From NCBI GenBank assembly GCA_963920525.1, contig OY986437.1, forward strand, positions 116,708,715 through 116,772,714: a stretch of DNA of 64,000 bases, in the 5' to 3' direction. The position numbers were made by a program, and so were the translations under genes. This document shows positions 1 to 11,206 of the stretch, piece after piece. The DNA comes from Dichetophora obliterata (lineage: Eukaryota; Arthropoda; Insecta; Diptera; Sciomyzidae). The notes beneath the pieces are model-generated. The model worked only from the letters and a program-made list of their open reading frames with translations. It did not search any database and was not told where the DNA came from. Each line of letters starts with the position of its first letter. The first letter of the stretch is position 1.

Positions 1-24
1 TTTTTCGCAGAAGTTTTTTTTTTT

Positions 25-590
25 TTAATTTACAATAATGTACGTACATTTACTACTAATGTATGTACATTTTATACTAATAACATAGTATATACATATT
101 AAGTCTTCCATAAGACCAGCTCTGCGAGAAAGATGTAACTGAATATCATCAGCATAAGCATGCATGGATGAGTATTTATATACGCTGAAAATAACATTGA
201 TGAAAATCGAAAATAGAAGAGGCCCAAGAACAGATCCTTGTGGCACTCTACACTATAACCGATGCAAAAGCCTGACTGAAATGGAAATAACAGTTTTTTT
301 CAAGATATATGATTTGATATTTGATTGGCCATTGAGGATTCGAAGACTTTTAATAAGGACGATAGTATGCTGATTGGTCTGTAATTATTGAGTTCGCTCG
401 CTACTGTTTTTATGGAAACTTGAAGAATAATTGCAGATTTCCATGAGCGTGGAAAACAGGATGTGACAAAACAGTGGGTTAAAATATGAATAACTGGACT
501 AAGAACAAATGAAAGAATGTGTTTCAAAAATCTTAAATGTATTGCATTTCATCCAACTGCATTTGATCTGACTTTTTTAACGCATTTTCC
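25..590 (-). pseudogene. non-LTR retrotransposon reverse transcriptase remnant
   Basis: Two minus-strand open pieces carry reverse transcriptase signatures in the right order. Positions 527-300 encode an early RT block with NNYRPISILSSLLKVFE (fingers region), and 246-25 encode PQGSVLGPLLFSIFIN followed by AYADDIQLHLS, the YADD catalytic box. The segment between, which should hold motif A, is largely missing, and frames change, so this is a deleted, dead copy. The motif style is that of Jockey/CR1/I-type elements; clade is not resolvable. No 3' tail or target duplication is visible, and the copy runs off the left edge. Confidence 0.85.
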
Positions 591-939
591 AACATGGCAT
601 TCATTTACCGCAGAGAACTCAAATGCTTATTCAACATAATATCTTGGAGTTTCAGGAATAATATTGACAAGGTTTTGTGTGCTCACCTCATTTATTTAAA
701 GCCGCGTTTCCATGTGATCTTTCAGTATCTTATCTTATTTTTAGTTAGAAAGAAAGAGCATGCGAACCCTATCTTACGGTATTGAATAAAGTGAGGGTGA
801 AACAGGCATAAGATTTCTATTTTTATAGCATGTGATATCCTCTGTCACTTCATGAAATACTAGAGGATAGAAAAAGTTCAACGTTCTGAACTTTTCCTAT
901 AAAAATTTATCACTTGCCATAAATTTTACAACCACTTTT
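591..939. other. unannotated AT-rich stretch
   Basis: No coding signal. Around 697-720 it carries AAGCCGCGTTTCCATGTGAT, whose inverted partner (one mismatch) ends at about 9196; these look like terminal sequences of one dispersed repeat family. Confidence 0.4.
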
Positions 940-1140
940 ACTGTGCGTTTAGACCGCCTGAACGAACGAAAGAAACCTCGTTCGTTCGCTCGGTTTAAAC
1001 ACTTTGCCCGAACGAACAGTGTTCGCTATAAATTTATCACGAACGTTGTTTGCCCGGTGTAAACAGTAAATTAGGGCGAACGAACGAAGATTCCTTCGTT
1101 CGCTCTGATCGAACAAGCTTCGATCTTTTTGGGCGAATCC
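940..1140. repeat. GAACGAAC-rich MITE relative
   Basis: Dense GAACGAACGA/TTCGTTCG inverted motifs starting with CTGTGCGTTTAGACCGCCTG at 940. The same terminal sequence and the same internal TGTTCGCGATAAATTT-like block recur at 4850-4999, so both are members of one TIR family. The right end of this copy is not clear. Confidence 0.55.
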
Positions 1141-1390
1141 GGTGTTACCCTGTGTTTAAAAACAGAAAAGTAGCAAAGAGGAGTAGCTTTAGAGAATAAT
1201 TTATGAAAAGTACTAAAATATGTAGTAATTTAGTTTTATGTTTTTTAAAGTGTTCTGTTAACTTTCGCTGCAATATGATTGTGTTGTGTAAAGGGCCAAT
1301 TAAAGTTTTTTTAAGCGAAAAACCCTATATTTGAAGTTTAATTTTAAAGCGACTGTTTATTTGAGGTAATTTTTTTTTTAATAATAACTA

Positions 1391-3050
1391 CAGTGGCTCA
1401 CAGTCAAAGTGATGCAGTTAATTTATAAAACTTAATATTGAGAATAACTGAAAATAAAACACTTTTTTGAATACATGTAAATACCAGTTGGTAATAAAAC
1501 ACGTTATAATTTTAAATGTAAAGAAAAAAAATTGATTTTAATATTCATGAAAAATAATACGGAACAAAAACGTAACAAAAACTAAAAAGGCATATCACAG
1601 CCAAAATGATGCAGTTAAAAAAAATTTACATATAACTATCATAATAAGAATAGAATTTTTATTTATTATTAAAAGAGGTAAATCAATATTTTGTAGGATA
1701 CCCCTTGTTGTTAATAACGGCTTGGAGCCTCTTTGGCATCGAATCCACCAATTTCTTTGTATAGTTAGAAGAAATTTTTTGCCACTCCACTTCTAAGGCA
1801 TTTTTGAGATCAGATTAGTTTCGAATTTCATGTTTTCGAATCTCTGTCTCTAATACTGACCACAGGTTCTCAATAACATTCAAATCTGGTGATTGCGCTG
1901 GAGTTTGAACTAAATGAGGGCAATTCCAAATGAGCCAACTCTGTACAATTCCTGATTTATGCTTCGGGTCGTTATCTTGATAGAAGCGAAAATTTTCCCG
2001 GATGTTTAATTTTGTGGCACTTTGCAGCAAGTTTCTCTTTAAAATATCTAAATACTTGTGCTTCCATAGTACTTTCAATAAAAGTCAAGGTTCCGGTTCC
2101 TGCAGACGACATGCATCCCCACAACATAACATGTCCTCCACCGTGTTTAACAGTACTGCGAAGATTTTGTGGTTGCAGCTCTGCATTTGGTTTTCTCCAA
2201 ACATAACTTTTGCCGTCTGATCGAAAAAGGTTAAACTGGCTTTCGTCAGCAAAAATAACGGTGTTCCAGAAGTTCTGATCCTTATTAATATGATCTCGTG
2301 CAAACTTCGTTCTGGCAGTGCGGTTTTTGGCACTGACAAATGGTTTGTTGCGGGCTGTTCGTCCATGAAAATTTCCTTCTCTTAAAACTCTGCGAACGGT
2401 TTCGGGGTGGCACTTTTTCCCAATGTATTTTTTAACGTCGTTAGTTAGTTTTGGAGCACTCACATGCGGATTTTCACGTACTCTTCGCAATATCCATCTT
2501 TTATCACCTTCACTGAAAGTCTTGTTATCCGCAGTTTTTTTTTTATTTTGCACATGGTTTTCGCGTACATAACGCTCAATAATATGTTGAACAGTCCCGG
2601 GACTTAATTGTACCATTTCCGCAATTTTTCGTTGGCTTTTGCCATCTTTATAATGATTTAAAACTATTTCACGCACTTCGACAGATGTTTGACGACCCAT
2701 TTTATTTGATCCGAGTGTTACAACGATTTTTTACTGTCTAATCACATTGGCTTGATCTTAGCGACTAATATCAATTACTACGCATTAAAATGTTGGCTTC
2801 GTGTTGTCGCAACTAACTGTAAATGCACGTGCATCATTTTGGCTGTGACTTCATATTTGCGTATCGGTGTCCACTTTTCGTGCTTGTGCTTGTCAAGTGT
2901 GCACAATATAATATTTTTTCATTCCAAAACAATAAATAAATGCGAATCAAGTTACTATAGCAATAATTTTTTTTTAATTATATATTAATAGAATATGTAG
3001 CTTAATATTGACATATATAATTGTTGCATCACTTTGACTGTGAGCCACTG
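1391..3050 (-). mobile_element. Tc1-like transposon with IR/DR ends and TA target site
   Basis: The element is 1660 bp. Its outer terminal repeat begins CAGTGGCTCACAGTCAAAGT at 1391 and is matched in reverse complement at 3050. Both sides are flanked by TA (1389-1390 and 3051-3052), the Tc1/mariner target duplication. A second, inner copy of the repeat (TCACAGCCAAAATGATGCAG near 1598 and its complement near 2852) lies about 200 bp inside each end, giving the inverted-repeat/direct-repeat layout known from Bari, Minos and Sleeping Beauty-type elements. A transposase gene fills the interior on the minus strand. Ends are intact and the interior little decayed, so insertion was fairly recent. Confidence 0.95.
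1683..2700 (-). pseudogene. Tc1-like transposase, one frameshift and one stop
   Basis: A DDE transposase of about 339 codons, normal for the family. It starts MGRQTSVEVREIVLNHY at 2700 with a paired helix-turn-helix (SQRKIAEMVQLSPGTVQHII), then TVIFADESQF (first catalytic Asp), FYQDNDPKHKS (second Asp) and QSPDLNVIENLW (Glu of DD34E). The frame shifts once near 2050-2060, where the 5' frame continues out of register and the catalytic second half is read in another frame, and an in-frame TAA near 1814-1816 cuts off the last ~43 codons, which remain readable to a TGA at 1683. All catalytic residues are still encoded. The protein is not made as one chain from this copy. Confidence 0.93.
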
Positions 3051-3052
3051 TA

Positions 3053-3468
3053 TATAACTTTTAATGCAAATTTTTAAGTTTATGGATAGCAAATATTATT
3101 TAATATAGCAGGAATCCACAAAAGAGCTTGTTCAAATAAAATAAAAAAATATTTTAGGTTCTGCTAAAACTTTTTGAGTTTTTAATCGAAGATTTTAGAA
3201 AAATGTGGATATTAACTGAAATGATAGTTGTAAATTTGTGACTAAATTTGTGACTAAAAGCGATTCCTTAAAAATATAACATAAAAATTATTTCTCTAAA
3301 ATAAAAATTGGACGACTAAAAGTACCAGTTGTATTTGCTTAACAAGTGCATACAATTTTTAGCAATTTTTATTAAATTGACTTAAAATTTACGAAATTTA
3401 TTGACAAACGAAAAATGTGAGAACATTTAATTTTTGTTTGTTGAAAAACTTAATTGGGCCCTTAAGTT
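3053..3468. other. AT-rich spacer
   Basis: No gene, RNA or clear repeat seen; AT-rich filler between the Tc1-like element and the next MITE. Confidence 0.5.
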
Positions 3469-3917
3469 AAGGCGAATTTACACGATTCACTATCATCCTT
3501 CCCTTTGGATGAATCATCTGATTTGTAAAATGTAAATTGAGTTTCATCTTTAAAATGAAGATGATTGTCATCCACATTGAACAGTGAAAGAAGTAGAAGG
3601 TCTTCTTACTTTTGATGAAAGTGAAAGCAAACCGAACTGATGTGTCATTCGTACTAAAACACAATTGAAAGGTGTTAACATAATTTGAAGCAGAAAGTTT
3701 ATATTTTTTTTTATTTAATTGCTGAATAGCTTTTATTTACTTAATTTTTTAAAAGTCAATAAAATTAATCAGCCAGAGAATATATTTTGACATTCAACAC
3801 CGAATCATCCATCAAATTTCAAATTTACACTTTGAATAATGTAAATTAAAAATTGATTCACTGTCATCGTTCAACGTTCACTATCATCGTTTTTAATGAA
3901 ATGTGTAAATTCGCCTT
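3469..3917. repeat. MITE with AAGGCGAATTTACAC terminal repeats
   Basis: 449 bp bounded by a perfect 15 bp inverted repeat, AAGGCGAATTTACAC at 3469-3483 and its complement at 3903-3917. Subterminal CACTATCATC motifs occur near both ends. No transposase inside; non-autonomous. Target duplication unclear (perhaps TTA/TA). Confidence 0.8.
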
Positions 3918-3960
3918 TAGACACACGTCTTTTTATAATAGCTAATACGATTAATATATT

Positions 3961-4728
3961 AATGGTATTCACTACATTTGTTAAGCCCTGCTAACTTGCT
4001 AAACTTAACAAATTTGTTAACTCCTGTCAAAATTTTGTTTGGGAAAAGACTTAGCAGCTTGTTAGCAAGTTAACAAGCTCAGCACCGTGTTTTTGTTTAG
4101 CAGATACCATTTGTTAAGTCTGAAACGTCAAAGTTATTGAGTGTAGTGATGAATCGTTTTGTGAATGAGTTTGAACAAGTACCAAATTATTTATGATTTG
4201 CAGCTTCAAAGTCTAAAAACTTCCCTTTTTTTAATAAAAAAGTGAAATCTTTGTAAAGATATTGGTAGAGATTTAAGACATTTCAAAGTTTCTGAGTAGC
4301 AAATGTATCAAAAGTGTTAACGCACTGTAATATAAAAATAAAAATACATTTTTGGTTACTGAGTACTGGTTACACGGATTATTAAAACCACAGATCTATT
4401 GCTACATTGAAAGTTGTGAAATTAACATTTGCAAACAATTTTTGCAAAAGTTTTGCAATTTATAAATGGTTGAAGTAAGAAACTTATATTTCTATTTAAT
4501 TAAGCTTTATTATTTATTTATTAGCCAAGTGCAAATAAACCCCGTCGTTTGATTTTGCAATAATTCAGTTTTTTCAATTTTAAGCTGTAGAAGTCTTCCA
4601 GCTGATTTTGACATATCAGTTTAGCACTTGATTATAAAATGTATTAGCAGGTATGTTCACATCAACAGCTGCTAACTTTAACAATTTAGCAGTTTAGCAG
4701 GACTTAACAAATTTTAATGAATACCATT
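3961..4728. repeat. TIR element, AATGGTATTCA termini
   Basis: Imperfect inverted repeats of about 40 bp: left AATGGTATTCACTACATTTG then TTAAGCCCTGCTAACTTGCT, right complement ending GAATACCATT at 4728. The TAGCAAGTTAACAAGC-type motif is repeated internally. No coding capacity. The GGTATTCA terminus resembles the element at 12774-13058. Confidence 0.7.
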
Positions 4729-4849
4729 ATTGTTATGGAGTGGCAAATCATTTGTTGTTGAGAAACGGAGTATAAGTTGTAGTTCTAATATAAAAATAAG
4801 GAGTAATCAACCCTGCATTTATTGATGTTCGGCCAAATGCACAAATTGC

Positions 4850-4999
4850 TGTTTACACCGCCTGAACGTACAAGATGGCGGCCAATGTTTGTTCGCGATT
4901 GATGTTCGTGCGGTCTAAACAGTACTCCGAACGAAGAATTCATTGCAACAAATTGTTCGCGATAAATTTTTCGTTCGTTCAGGCGGTCTAAGCCCACAG
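4850..4999. repeat. short MITE, GAACG-rich
   Basis: 150 bp foldback whose ends CTGTTTACACCGCCTGAACG and complement CGTTCAGGCGGTCTAAGC form inverted repeats. Same family as the block at 940-1140. Confidence 0.7.
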
Positions 5000-5247
5000 T
5001 TATAGTGGTATTTTTTATATGCCAAATTTTGACTGTCCGTGAAATAGCATATGGCTATGTTATGGTGCCGGTCATATGATCCCCGATCACGTCCTTTTTT
5101 GCGCTCTTTTTTCGTTTGATGAGGCTCAGTGTCCAATGTATGTTATGCTCATGGTCATATGATCCCAGATAACTAGTAAACTTTTTGCTACTTTTAGTAC
5201 CTTATCTATCGATAAGTGTTGTTATTAAGCCGGTTTTATTAAGCCGG

Positions 5248-5549
5248 TAAAGTGCACTATTTTAATACTAAAACACAAATATATTGAATAATTTCACAAC
5301 GCAACAGTGCTTTGATCCCGTGATTTGGTATGCCTATGTTATGGTAGCGGGCATGGGCACGTCATGGCCATGAATTGTTGTTGTTTCAATGTAAATGGGA
5401 AATTTGAGAGAGTGAGCGAGGGAACAAATTTTGACCACCATGGTCACCAAATGATTCGGCTGTCCATACCAAATCACGGGATCAAAGCAGTGTTGCGTTG
5501 TGATATTATTCAATATATTTGTGTTTTAGTATTAAAATAGTACACTTTT
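5248..5549. repeat. foldback with ~84 bp arms
   Basis: Arms 5248-5332 and 5464-5549 are near-perfect reverse complements (core TTTTAATACTAAAACACAAA and CTTTGATCCCGTGATTTGG). The ~130 bp loop (TTATGGTAGCGGGCATGG ... GACCACCATGGTCACC) is itself present in inverted orientation at about 6409-6545. Confidence 0.85.
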
Positions 5550-5617
5550 AGTACGAAATGTATGAAAGCAGTAATAAAATATGCTCAAAGTAACACTGGA
5601 CGCCAGCCATGTTTATT

Positions 5618-5825
5618 TGTGCATTCAATCATGGTAGAAGAATAGAGGTATATGCAGCGCTGACTGTGCTCTCTTTCCATACTGCCATTTCGGTCAAATT
5701 TAGCTGTGTGGCGAATGGAAACAAAAGAAAATAAAGAAAAACTTTTGCTTCGTTTTGACAATTCCGGCAGTATGCTCTCATCTGGTGCATATACCTGTAT
5801 TCTTCTACCATGCATTCAATGAAAC
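5618..5825. repeat. MITE, GGTAGAAGAATA terminal repeats
   Basis: Inverted repeats of about 35 bp (TGCATTCAATCATGGTAGAA left; TTCTACCATGCATTCAATGA right) enclose ~140 bp with no coding signal; a partial internal CATACTGCC/GGCAGTATG pairing extends the hairpin. Confidence 0.75.
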
Positions 5826-5943
5826 CGGCGAAAAAAAACAAAATAAAACGAAGAGATCTCTAAAATAAAAGAAAATAAATAGCGTAAGCAATTAATTTAT
5901 TCATAATGTAAATAATTTTATCACAATTAATTCTAGTTTTAGC

Positions 5944-6212
5944 ATGACTGGACTATGGGATCGCTCCAGCACGGAAATGTTGATCACCATGTTCCAACAT
6001 GAGTTTTTGTGGAACATAGAGACCTTGTAGTATCAGGACAGGGACAAACGGGAGAAGGCCATGTATTTAATAAGAAATGCATTAAAAGGAAGTATGAATG
6101 CAGAATTAAAAGTTGCAGAAGTGTTTATCTTGCGAAAACTTAACGTTTTTGGCATAGGCGATGCCAAGTTTTATCGCCTGCAGTCCGTAATCAATATTTT
6201 AAGTAAAATATA
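5944..6212 (+). pseudogene. MADF/Myb-SANT-like DNA-binding domain remnant
   Basis: An ATG at 5944 opens MTGLWDRSSTEMLITMFQHE, then FLWNIETL, an in-frame TAG, and YQDRDKREKAMYLIRNAL through to a stop at 6212. The spacing 'L-I..(x)..LW(N/D)....Y.(D/N)RDKR..A' is that of the MADF domain, a Myb-like DNA-binding fold found in Adf-1-type regulators and in the partner proteins of PIF/Harbinger transposons. The stop breaks the domain, so this is a remnant. It lies between two blocks of inverted repeat (5048-5549 and 6284-6550), which suggests it was carried by a mobile element rather than being a host gene. Confidence 0.6.
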
Positions 6213-6283
6213 AAAAAATTTTTATTTACATTAGCGATGATACTTCTTTGAATAAAGTACTAAAGGTAATAAAAAGAGTACTA

Positions 6284-6550
6284 GTGTTCTGGTATCATAT
6301 GACCGTAAGCATAACATACATTGGTCACTAAACTCATCAAAAGAAAAAAGAGCGTAAAAAGGACGTGACCGGAGATCATATGACCGCCACCATAAAACCG
6401 CCAGTATAGACAGCCGAATCATTTGGTGACCATGGTGGTCAACATTTGTTTCCAAGCTCACTCTCTCTCAAATTTCCCATTTACATTGAAACAACAATTC
6501 ATGGCCGTACCGTGCCCGTGACCGCCACCATAACATAGGCAATACAGACA
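6284..6550. repeat. inverted copy of the 5048-5465 block
   Basis: Reverse-complement match to sequence at 5048-5168 (ATCATATGACC...GACGTGA, AAAAGAGCG) and to 5325-5465 (GACCACCATGGTCACC, TTTACATTGAAACAACAATT). It pairs with the left block across the MADF-like remnant. Confidence 0.75.
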
Positions 6551-6634
6551 ACAATTAATTTTAATACGCGTATTCAAAGATGTATATTTTAATTTCGACA
6601 CTAAGCAGTTACATAGCATATATATACGCACATT

Positions 6635-6841
6635 ATGGATATAAATAAGCCAAAACAACAATGTACGACAATCATGTATCTAACAACAAAAAAAGGTCAT
6701 CGAATCAAATTGCAGTTGGATCTTTGTCCAAACGATTTACATAAAATTGGTTGGGGTGATGGCAATGAACATGATTTGAGCATTGATACCATGCAGCAAC
6801 ACGCTGTCGTGGCGTTGGCAATGCGAATCAAAGCAATTTGA
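6635..6841 (+). CDS. small unidentified ORF
   Basis: 68 codons beginning MDINKPKQQCTTIMYLTTKK and ending LAMRIKAI. I do not recognise it. It sits between the MADF-like remnant and another broken frame in the same direction, so it may be part of the same decayed gene. It could equally be chance; there is no supporting motif. Confidence 0.25.
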   Translation: MDINKPKQQCTTIMYLTTKKGHRIKLQLDLCPNDLHKIGWGDGNEHDLSIDTMQQHAVVALAMRIKAI

Positions 6842-7134
6842 TGACGCACTCTACACGTGACTGCTGTTCATACTCACTAGAAGATAGGATCGTTGCAAAG
6901 CAGCGGCTGCCGATATGAAAAGGCGTCACAAATTGCAACAACACAAGATGGAAATACTGAAGAACCTAAATCGGTGTGTAAGACTAAATATTTACATATT
7001 CTTTAATTAATTAAAAATTTGTATTTTTATGTTCAATTCACAATTTACCGCACAGCTATGACAATGAGAAAACGCTACAAATAATCATCTCATATACCGG
7101 CTTTCAACCACACTTATGTCATGAAATGCCCGAG

Positions 7135-7573
7135 AATAGAATTATGCCTGATCATCCAAATGGGAAATCCAAAAGCTTCGGTTTTATCCAAAAGCTTTAG
7201 CACTACGCAAGCTGCTAATGAGTCTACAAAGCAAAGGCAAAACTGAATTAAAACTGCATATAAACTTGAGGAAACACACGCGGAAACAAAGGCTAATGCG
7301 GGCAAACCTGTAGCCAAATATGAATTTGAGCAGTATGTGGGCATGACTAGCAAACTAGGCACCAGCACACGCATGTGTTCCAACAAGATGTTCAAGGAAC
7401 AATCGCAGGAGCTCATGAAGTTCGTCAAGGCTGAAAAACGCTGGTCTATAAATAAACGTGCATTACGGGACGTCTCGACAAGCAATCCATTGCTTACCAT
7501 CTGTCAAATTCCATTGCAAGCAATGGCAATATTTCAAGGGTGGGTTTTGTCATGTTACGAAATCAACATATAA
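7135..7573 (+). pseudogene. degenerate unidentified coding remnant
   Basis: One frame reads LIIQMGNPKASVLSKSFSTT ... ANESTKQRQN, an in-frame TGA near 7231, then IKTAYKLEETHAETKANAGK ... YEFEQYVGMTSKLGTSTRMC and a basic FVKAEKRWSINKRALRDV. The composition (charged, few stops) looks like former coding sequence, but I recognise no family. It follows the MADF-like remnant on the same strand and could be its former C-terminal part. Confidence 0.35.
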
Positions 7574-8742
7574 TTTTATTATTTATTATATAAATTTATT
7601 CTGCACGCTACTTGATTTTTAAAGATATACACATTTAAAATTTTGGAAAAAAATGAAAAATGGCTGTCAAGAAAAAATACAGCTCATGCTTGGCAATACA
7701 TGAAAAGCAATATTGCTCGCCATGAATTGCCAACCATGGCAATTGAGTGGTCTCGATTAGCAATACTTGCCAATTGACAGATGGAAAGCAATGAAAGACG
7801 CCCGTTATTGGCCGCATTCAGCGCAGATAACAGTTGGCAACTATTGTGTAAAAATTCGCTGAATGGTACAAATTTGGCAGCGCTAACTAAAACTGATAAA
7901 GTAGCGAACGCTTTTTAATCGAGCTAACAAATTCTATGCTACATGAACACAACTGTTTGCTTAACTGTCAGATGCTGTTAACTTAATAAACGCAGAAAGA
8001 ACGAAATTTAAATGAGAAACCTTTGCAATTGAATTAAATTTACATAAAAATGAAATTGAATCTAACTTCTAACGTGTAGAGTAGCAACATATTCAGAGAA
8101 AAACATCGTGAACTAAGGTAGCGCTACCATTACAGTTCACAACAGTTGTCTGCGTTGAATGCGACCATTGACAACAGCAATGCGAGAAGTATAACGAGCG
8201 TTGCAAAAAACCTTAATCACCAAATGAATTTAATTTTTTAACCTTAATTTTAAAGGATGATTTTAATACTAAATAGACGTCTTTAGTTTTTATTTTCGTT
8301 TTTTAAATAAAATGAATTCTACCTTCTTCATTTTTTGTTTTGTTTGTGCTTTTTTCACTTAATTGCTACGCAATAGCTATGGAAATTGCCATCAATTAGC
8401 GGCGCTGTTCGCAAAAAGAAGGGAGCACTTTTTATATGCATACAAAAATATCACACAAGAAGTTTACTATTTTCGTGACCAGCATAATCTAAGACTTTGA
8501 ATTGATACTATTTTTCTCAATTTGTTTCCTTTAATAAATTAAACAAGGCAATTGAGTGTAATTTTCGTGGCGCTCTGTTATTCTATGGGCACACTTTTAA
8601 TCTACCAAAATTTTCATACAAATTCAAGCTAATGATTAACCAATGAAAATGCGAGCCATACTTTGGGATAAACAGCCTTCTCAAATTTCGGTGGAGCTGG
8701 ACGCTAGCAAAACCAGAGTCCCTAAAATTTAAATATACAAGA
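7574..8742. other. AT-rich, repeat-like, no gene
   Basis: Holds TTGGCAATA/GCCAATTGAC short inverted motifs (7650-7860) and the phrase GAGAAACCTTTGCAATT near 8021, which recurs near 30238, so some of it is a dispersed repeat. No coding signal. Confidence 0.4.
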
Positions 8743-9155
8743 GTGTGGAATGACACCAAAACAGTGTCTCTAGCGACATCAGCATCAATTTCATTGTTTA
8801 TTCGAATACTTTTTAATTATAATTGCACTTATATTTGCCACAGCAGTTGCTGGCGCCATGCAGTTGCCATCCGGATAGCGTTTTTGAAACTGTGTTATCA
8901 GTTTTGTATCAACGAGGCCATTTCGAGTTGATTTCCCAAAGTTATCCAGTTGGGTTGCACATTGTGGGGAAGGCCGAAGAGTTCAATTTTTCTATTGCCT
9001 TGACTGAGGCCATCTATACAAAAAAATATCAAAATTTATTAAAAACAATAAAAAAATCAAATCTGAAAATTCAAACTTTTCACATATGTCAAACTTGCTG
9101 TAAACTAAACCACATACATGCATCTCGCTTTTATAGCAAAAAATTTGTGATATAG
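8743..9155 (+). other. possible coding remnant, unidentified
   Basis: A plus-strand frame contains PDSVFETVLSVLYQRGHFEL and ISQSYPVGLHIVGKAEEFNF without stops, then becomes lysine/asparagine-rich and ends. It might be the 3' part of a lost gene; no motif identifies it. It is followed at ~9174 by the terminal sequence that pairs with ~697-720. Confidence 0.25.
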
Positions 9156-9199
9156 GATACTAGAAGATAATAGATTACATGGAAACGCGGCTTAATAAT

Positions 9200-10140
9200 T
9201 CTGTATCTCTAGGAAAAGCAATTACATACGGTGAGCGTCAAAATAAAATAAACAAAAACAGTGTAAAAACTTGCATACATTTATAAATTATAAAAAAGCA
9301 TTATAGGGTAACCCTATAATATAATAGATCATTATAGGGTGGAGATATCGCCACGGTATCTCGCGTTTTTTTTAGTTTAACTAAGCTTTAATTTTTAATT
9401 ACTTCTATTTACTAATATAATTGGATTATGAACACAACACATTTGTTATGTTCTATATAACTATAAAAATTCAATGGTATATAATATAAATCCGGTGAAA
9501 TTACAAATTGTGTAAGAAACTCGCGCTACCATTTTTGGACAACAGGCTCAGAGAGTAAATTTCTTTCAAAAATTTCTGCGAGAGTTGTGGGTAGATTGCT
9601 TCATATTAGACATAAATAAAATCAGCAGGAATAAACATGATTTTCTTTATTAGAAACAATAAAATGAAATCATACTTTTTGAATTAATCCAAAAATTATG
9701 GGTAACTCGCGTTACAAAAAATTCGTAACTCGCATTACTATCGATTTCTATACGAAAATAAGGAACCTTTTCTAGCTCTTATGAACACAAATTAAAATTG
9801 TTTAAGGAGATTTATATAATACAGATAACGGTATATTATCAACACAACTATTACTGTTTCTTCCAGACCCATATACTTCGTAATAGCAGGTTTTTTCTTT
9901 GATGACCCTGTTCACTCTTTTTAATATGTGGGCCATTTGAAGCTTACCATTTTGCTAGTAATTTAAATGACTTGGATATTCTGACGACTGAGGGAGTTTT
10001 AGGCAGGCCGGTTGTCTAGCGCTCGACAATTAAAGGTATTTTTAGGATTTTTCTAAAGGTTAAAATGTATAAAAGACTCATTCATCATAAAAAAATTAGT
10101 ATTTAATTTAAAAAATTGTTGATTATGTTCAAATGGCTTA
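9200..10140. other. AT-rich spacer with GTAACTCGCGTTAC motifs
   Basis: No gene seen. The motif AACTCGCGTTAC (or close variants) appears near 9520, 9702 and 9726, and again near 12433 and 38036, hinting at an old dispersed repeat. Confidence 0.4.
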
Positions 10141-10179
10141 AAGACCCTTTTATAAAAAGGGGCATGGGTGGTGTTGTCG

Positions 10180-11160
10180 ATTTTTAACCGACTTCAAAAA
10201 GGAGGAGGTTCTCAAGTTGGTTATTTTCTTTTCTTTTTCTTTTTTTTTTTTTTTTTTGAATGTATGTACTTCAATAACTCTTAAAGTACATGCCCGATTG
10301 CCACAATTTTTTGTCAACAGATAGAGATACTAGACGCGGAGGTGACCGTGGGCGGTATTCGCCACAGGGGCGTGGCAATATAAGAAACACTTTGTATATC
10401 GACTAACATTAACACTAGATTACTAAAATTTAGTACAGGGGTTGGCACAATTAGAAAAAAGCTGTAACTCGAATAATATTGACACAAGGATACTGAAATT
10501 AGGTACAGGGGTAGGCATAATTATAGAAATTTACTGTGAAGAAAGTGGGCGTTGCTGTACAAAAGGGCGTGGCAATATAATAAAAATACTGTATCTCAGT
10601 TAATATTGACACTAGAGTACTGGAAATTGGTACAAGGTTAGGAACAGTTATTACAAATTATGGTCAAAAAAGTGGGCGTAATTCGATAAAGGGCGTGTCA
10701 ATATAATAAAAACGCTGTAATTCGAATAATATTGACACTAAGGTACAGTGGTAGGCATAATTATGGAAATTTACTGTAAAGAAAGTGGGCGCTGTTGAGC
10801 AAAAGGGCGTGGCAATATAAGAAAAATACTGTATCTCAGTTAATATTGACGTTAGAGTACTGGAAATTGGTACAGGGTTAGGAACAGTATTACAAATTAT
10901 AGTCAAAAAAGTGGGCGTAATTCGATAAAGGGCGTGGAAATACAATAAAAACGCTGTAACTCGAACAATATTGACACTAGGGTACTGAAATTAGGTACAG
11001 GGGTAGGCATAAATATGAAAATTTACGGTCAAGAAAGTTGGCGTTACTGGACAAAAGGGCATAGCAATATAAGAACATACAGTTTTTCAGTTAATGTTGA
11101 CACTAGGGTATGAAAATTCGTTACAAGAATGGGAAAAATTGTTGTTATAATCTCTAAAAA
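10180..11160. repeat. dispersed repeat with ~120 bp monomers in ~240 bp dimers
   Basis: Begins with AACCGACTTCAAAAAGGAGG near 10188, a block I recognise as widespread in insect repeats, then a poly-T run. From ~10365 the phrase GGGCGTGGCAATATAA recurs about every 115-128 bp (near 10369, 10565, 10690, 10803, 10929, 11055). Alternate monomers are more alike (one type has GGTAGGCATAATTATGGAAA, the other GGTTAGGAACAGTATTACAA), so the true period is a dimer of ~240 bp. No coding capacity; the minus-strand ORF in it is a by-product. Confidence 0.85.
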
Positions 11161-11206
11161 GGAAGAAATAAAAACTTTTTAACAAAAAAAAACCCCAACT
11201 TCAAAA

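Noticed and set aside
10664..10945. 93 aa minus-strand ORF
   Set aside because: Lies wholly in the ~120 bp monomer array; internal repetition follows the DNA repeat.
10365..11110. CRISPR-like spaced repeats
   Set aside because: Eukaryotic context; whole ~120 bp monomers repeat, not short repeats with unique spacers.
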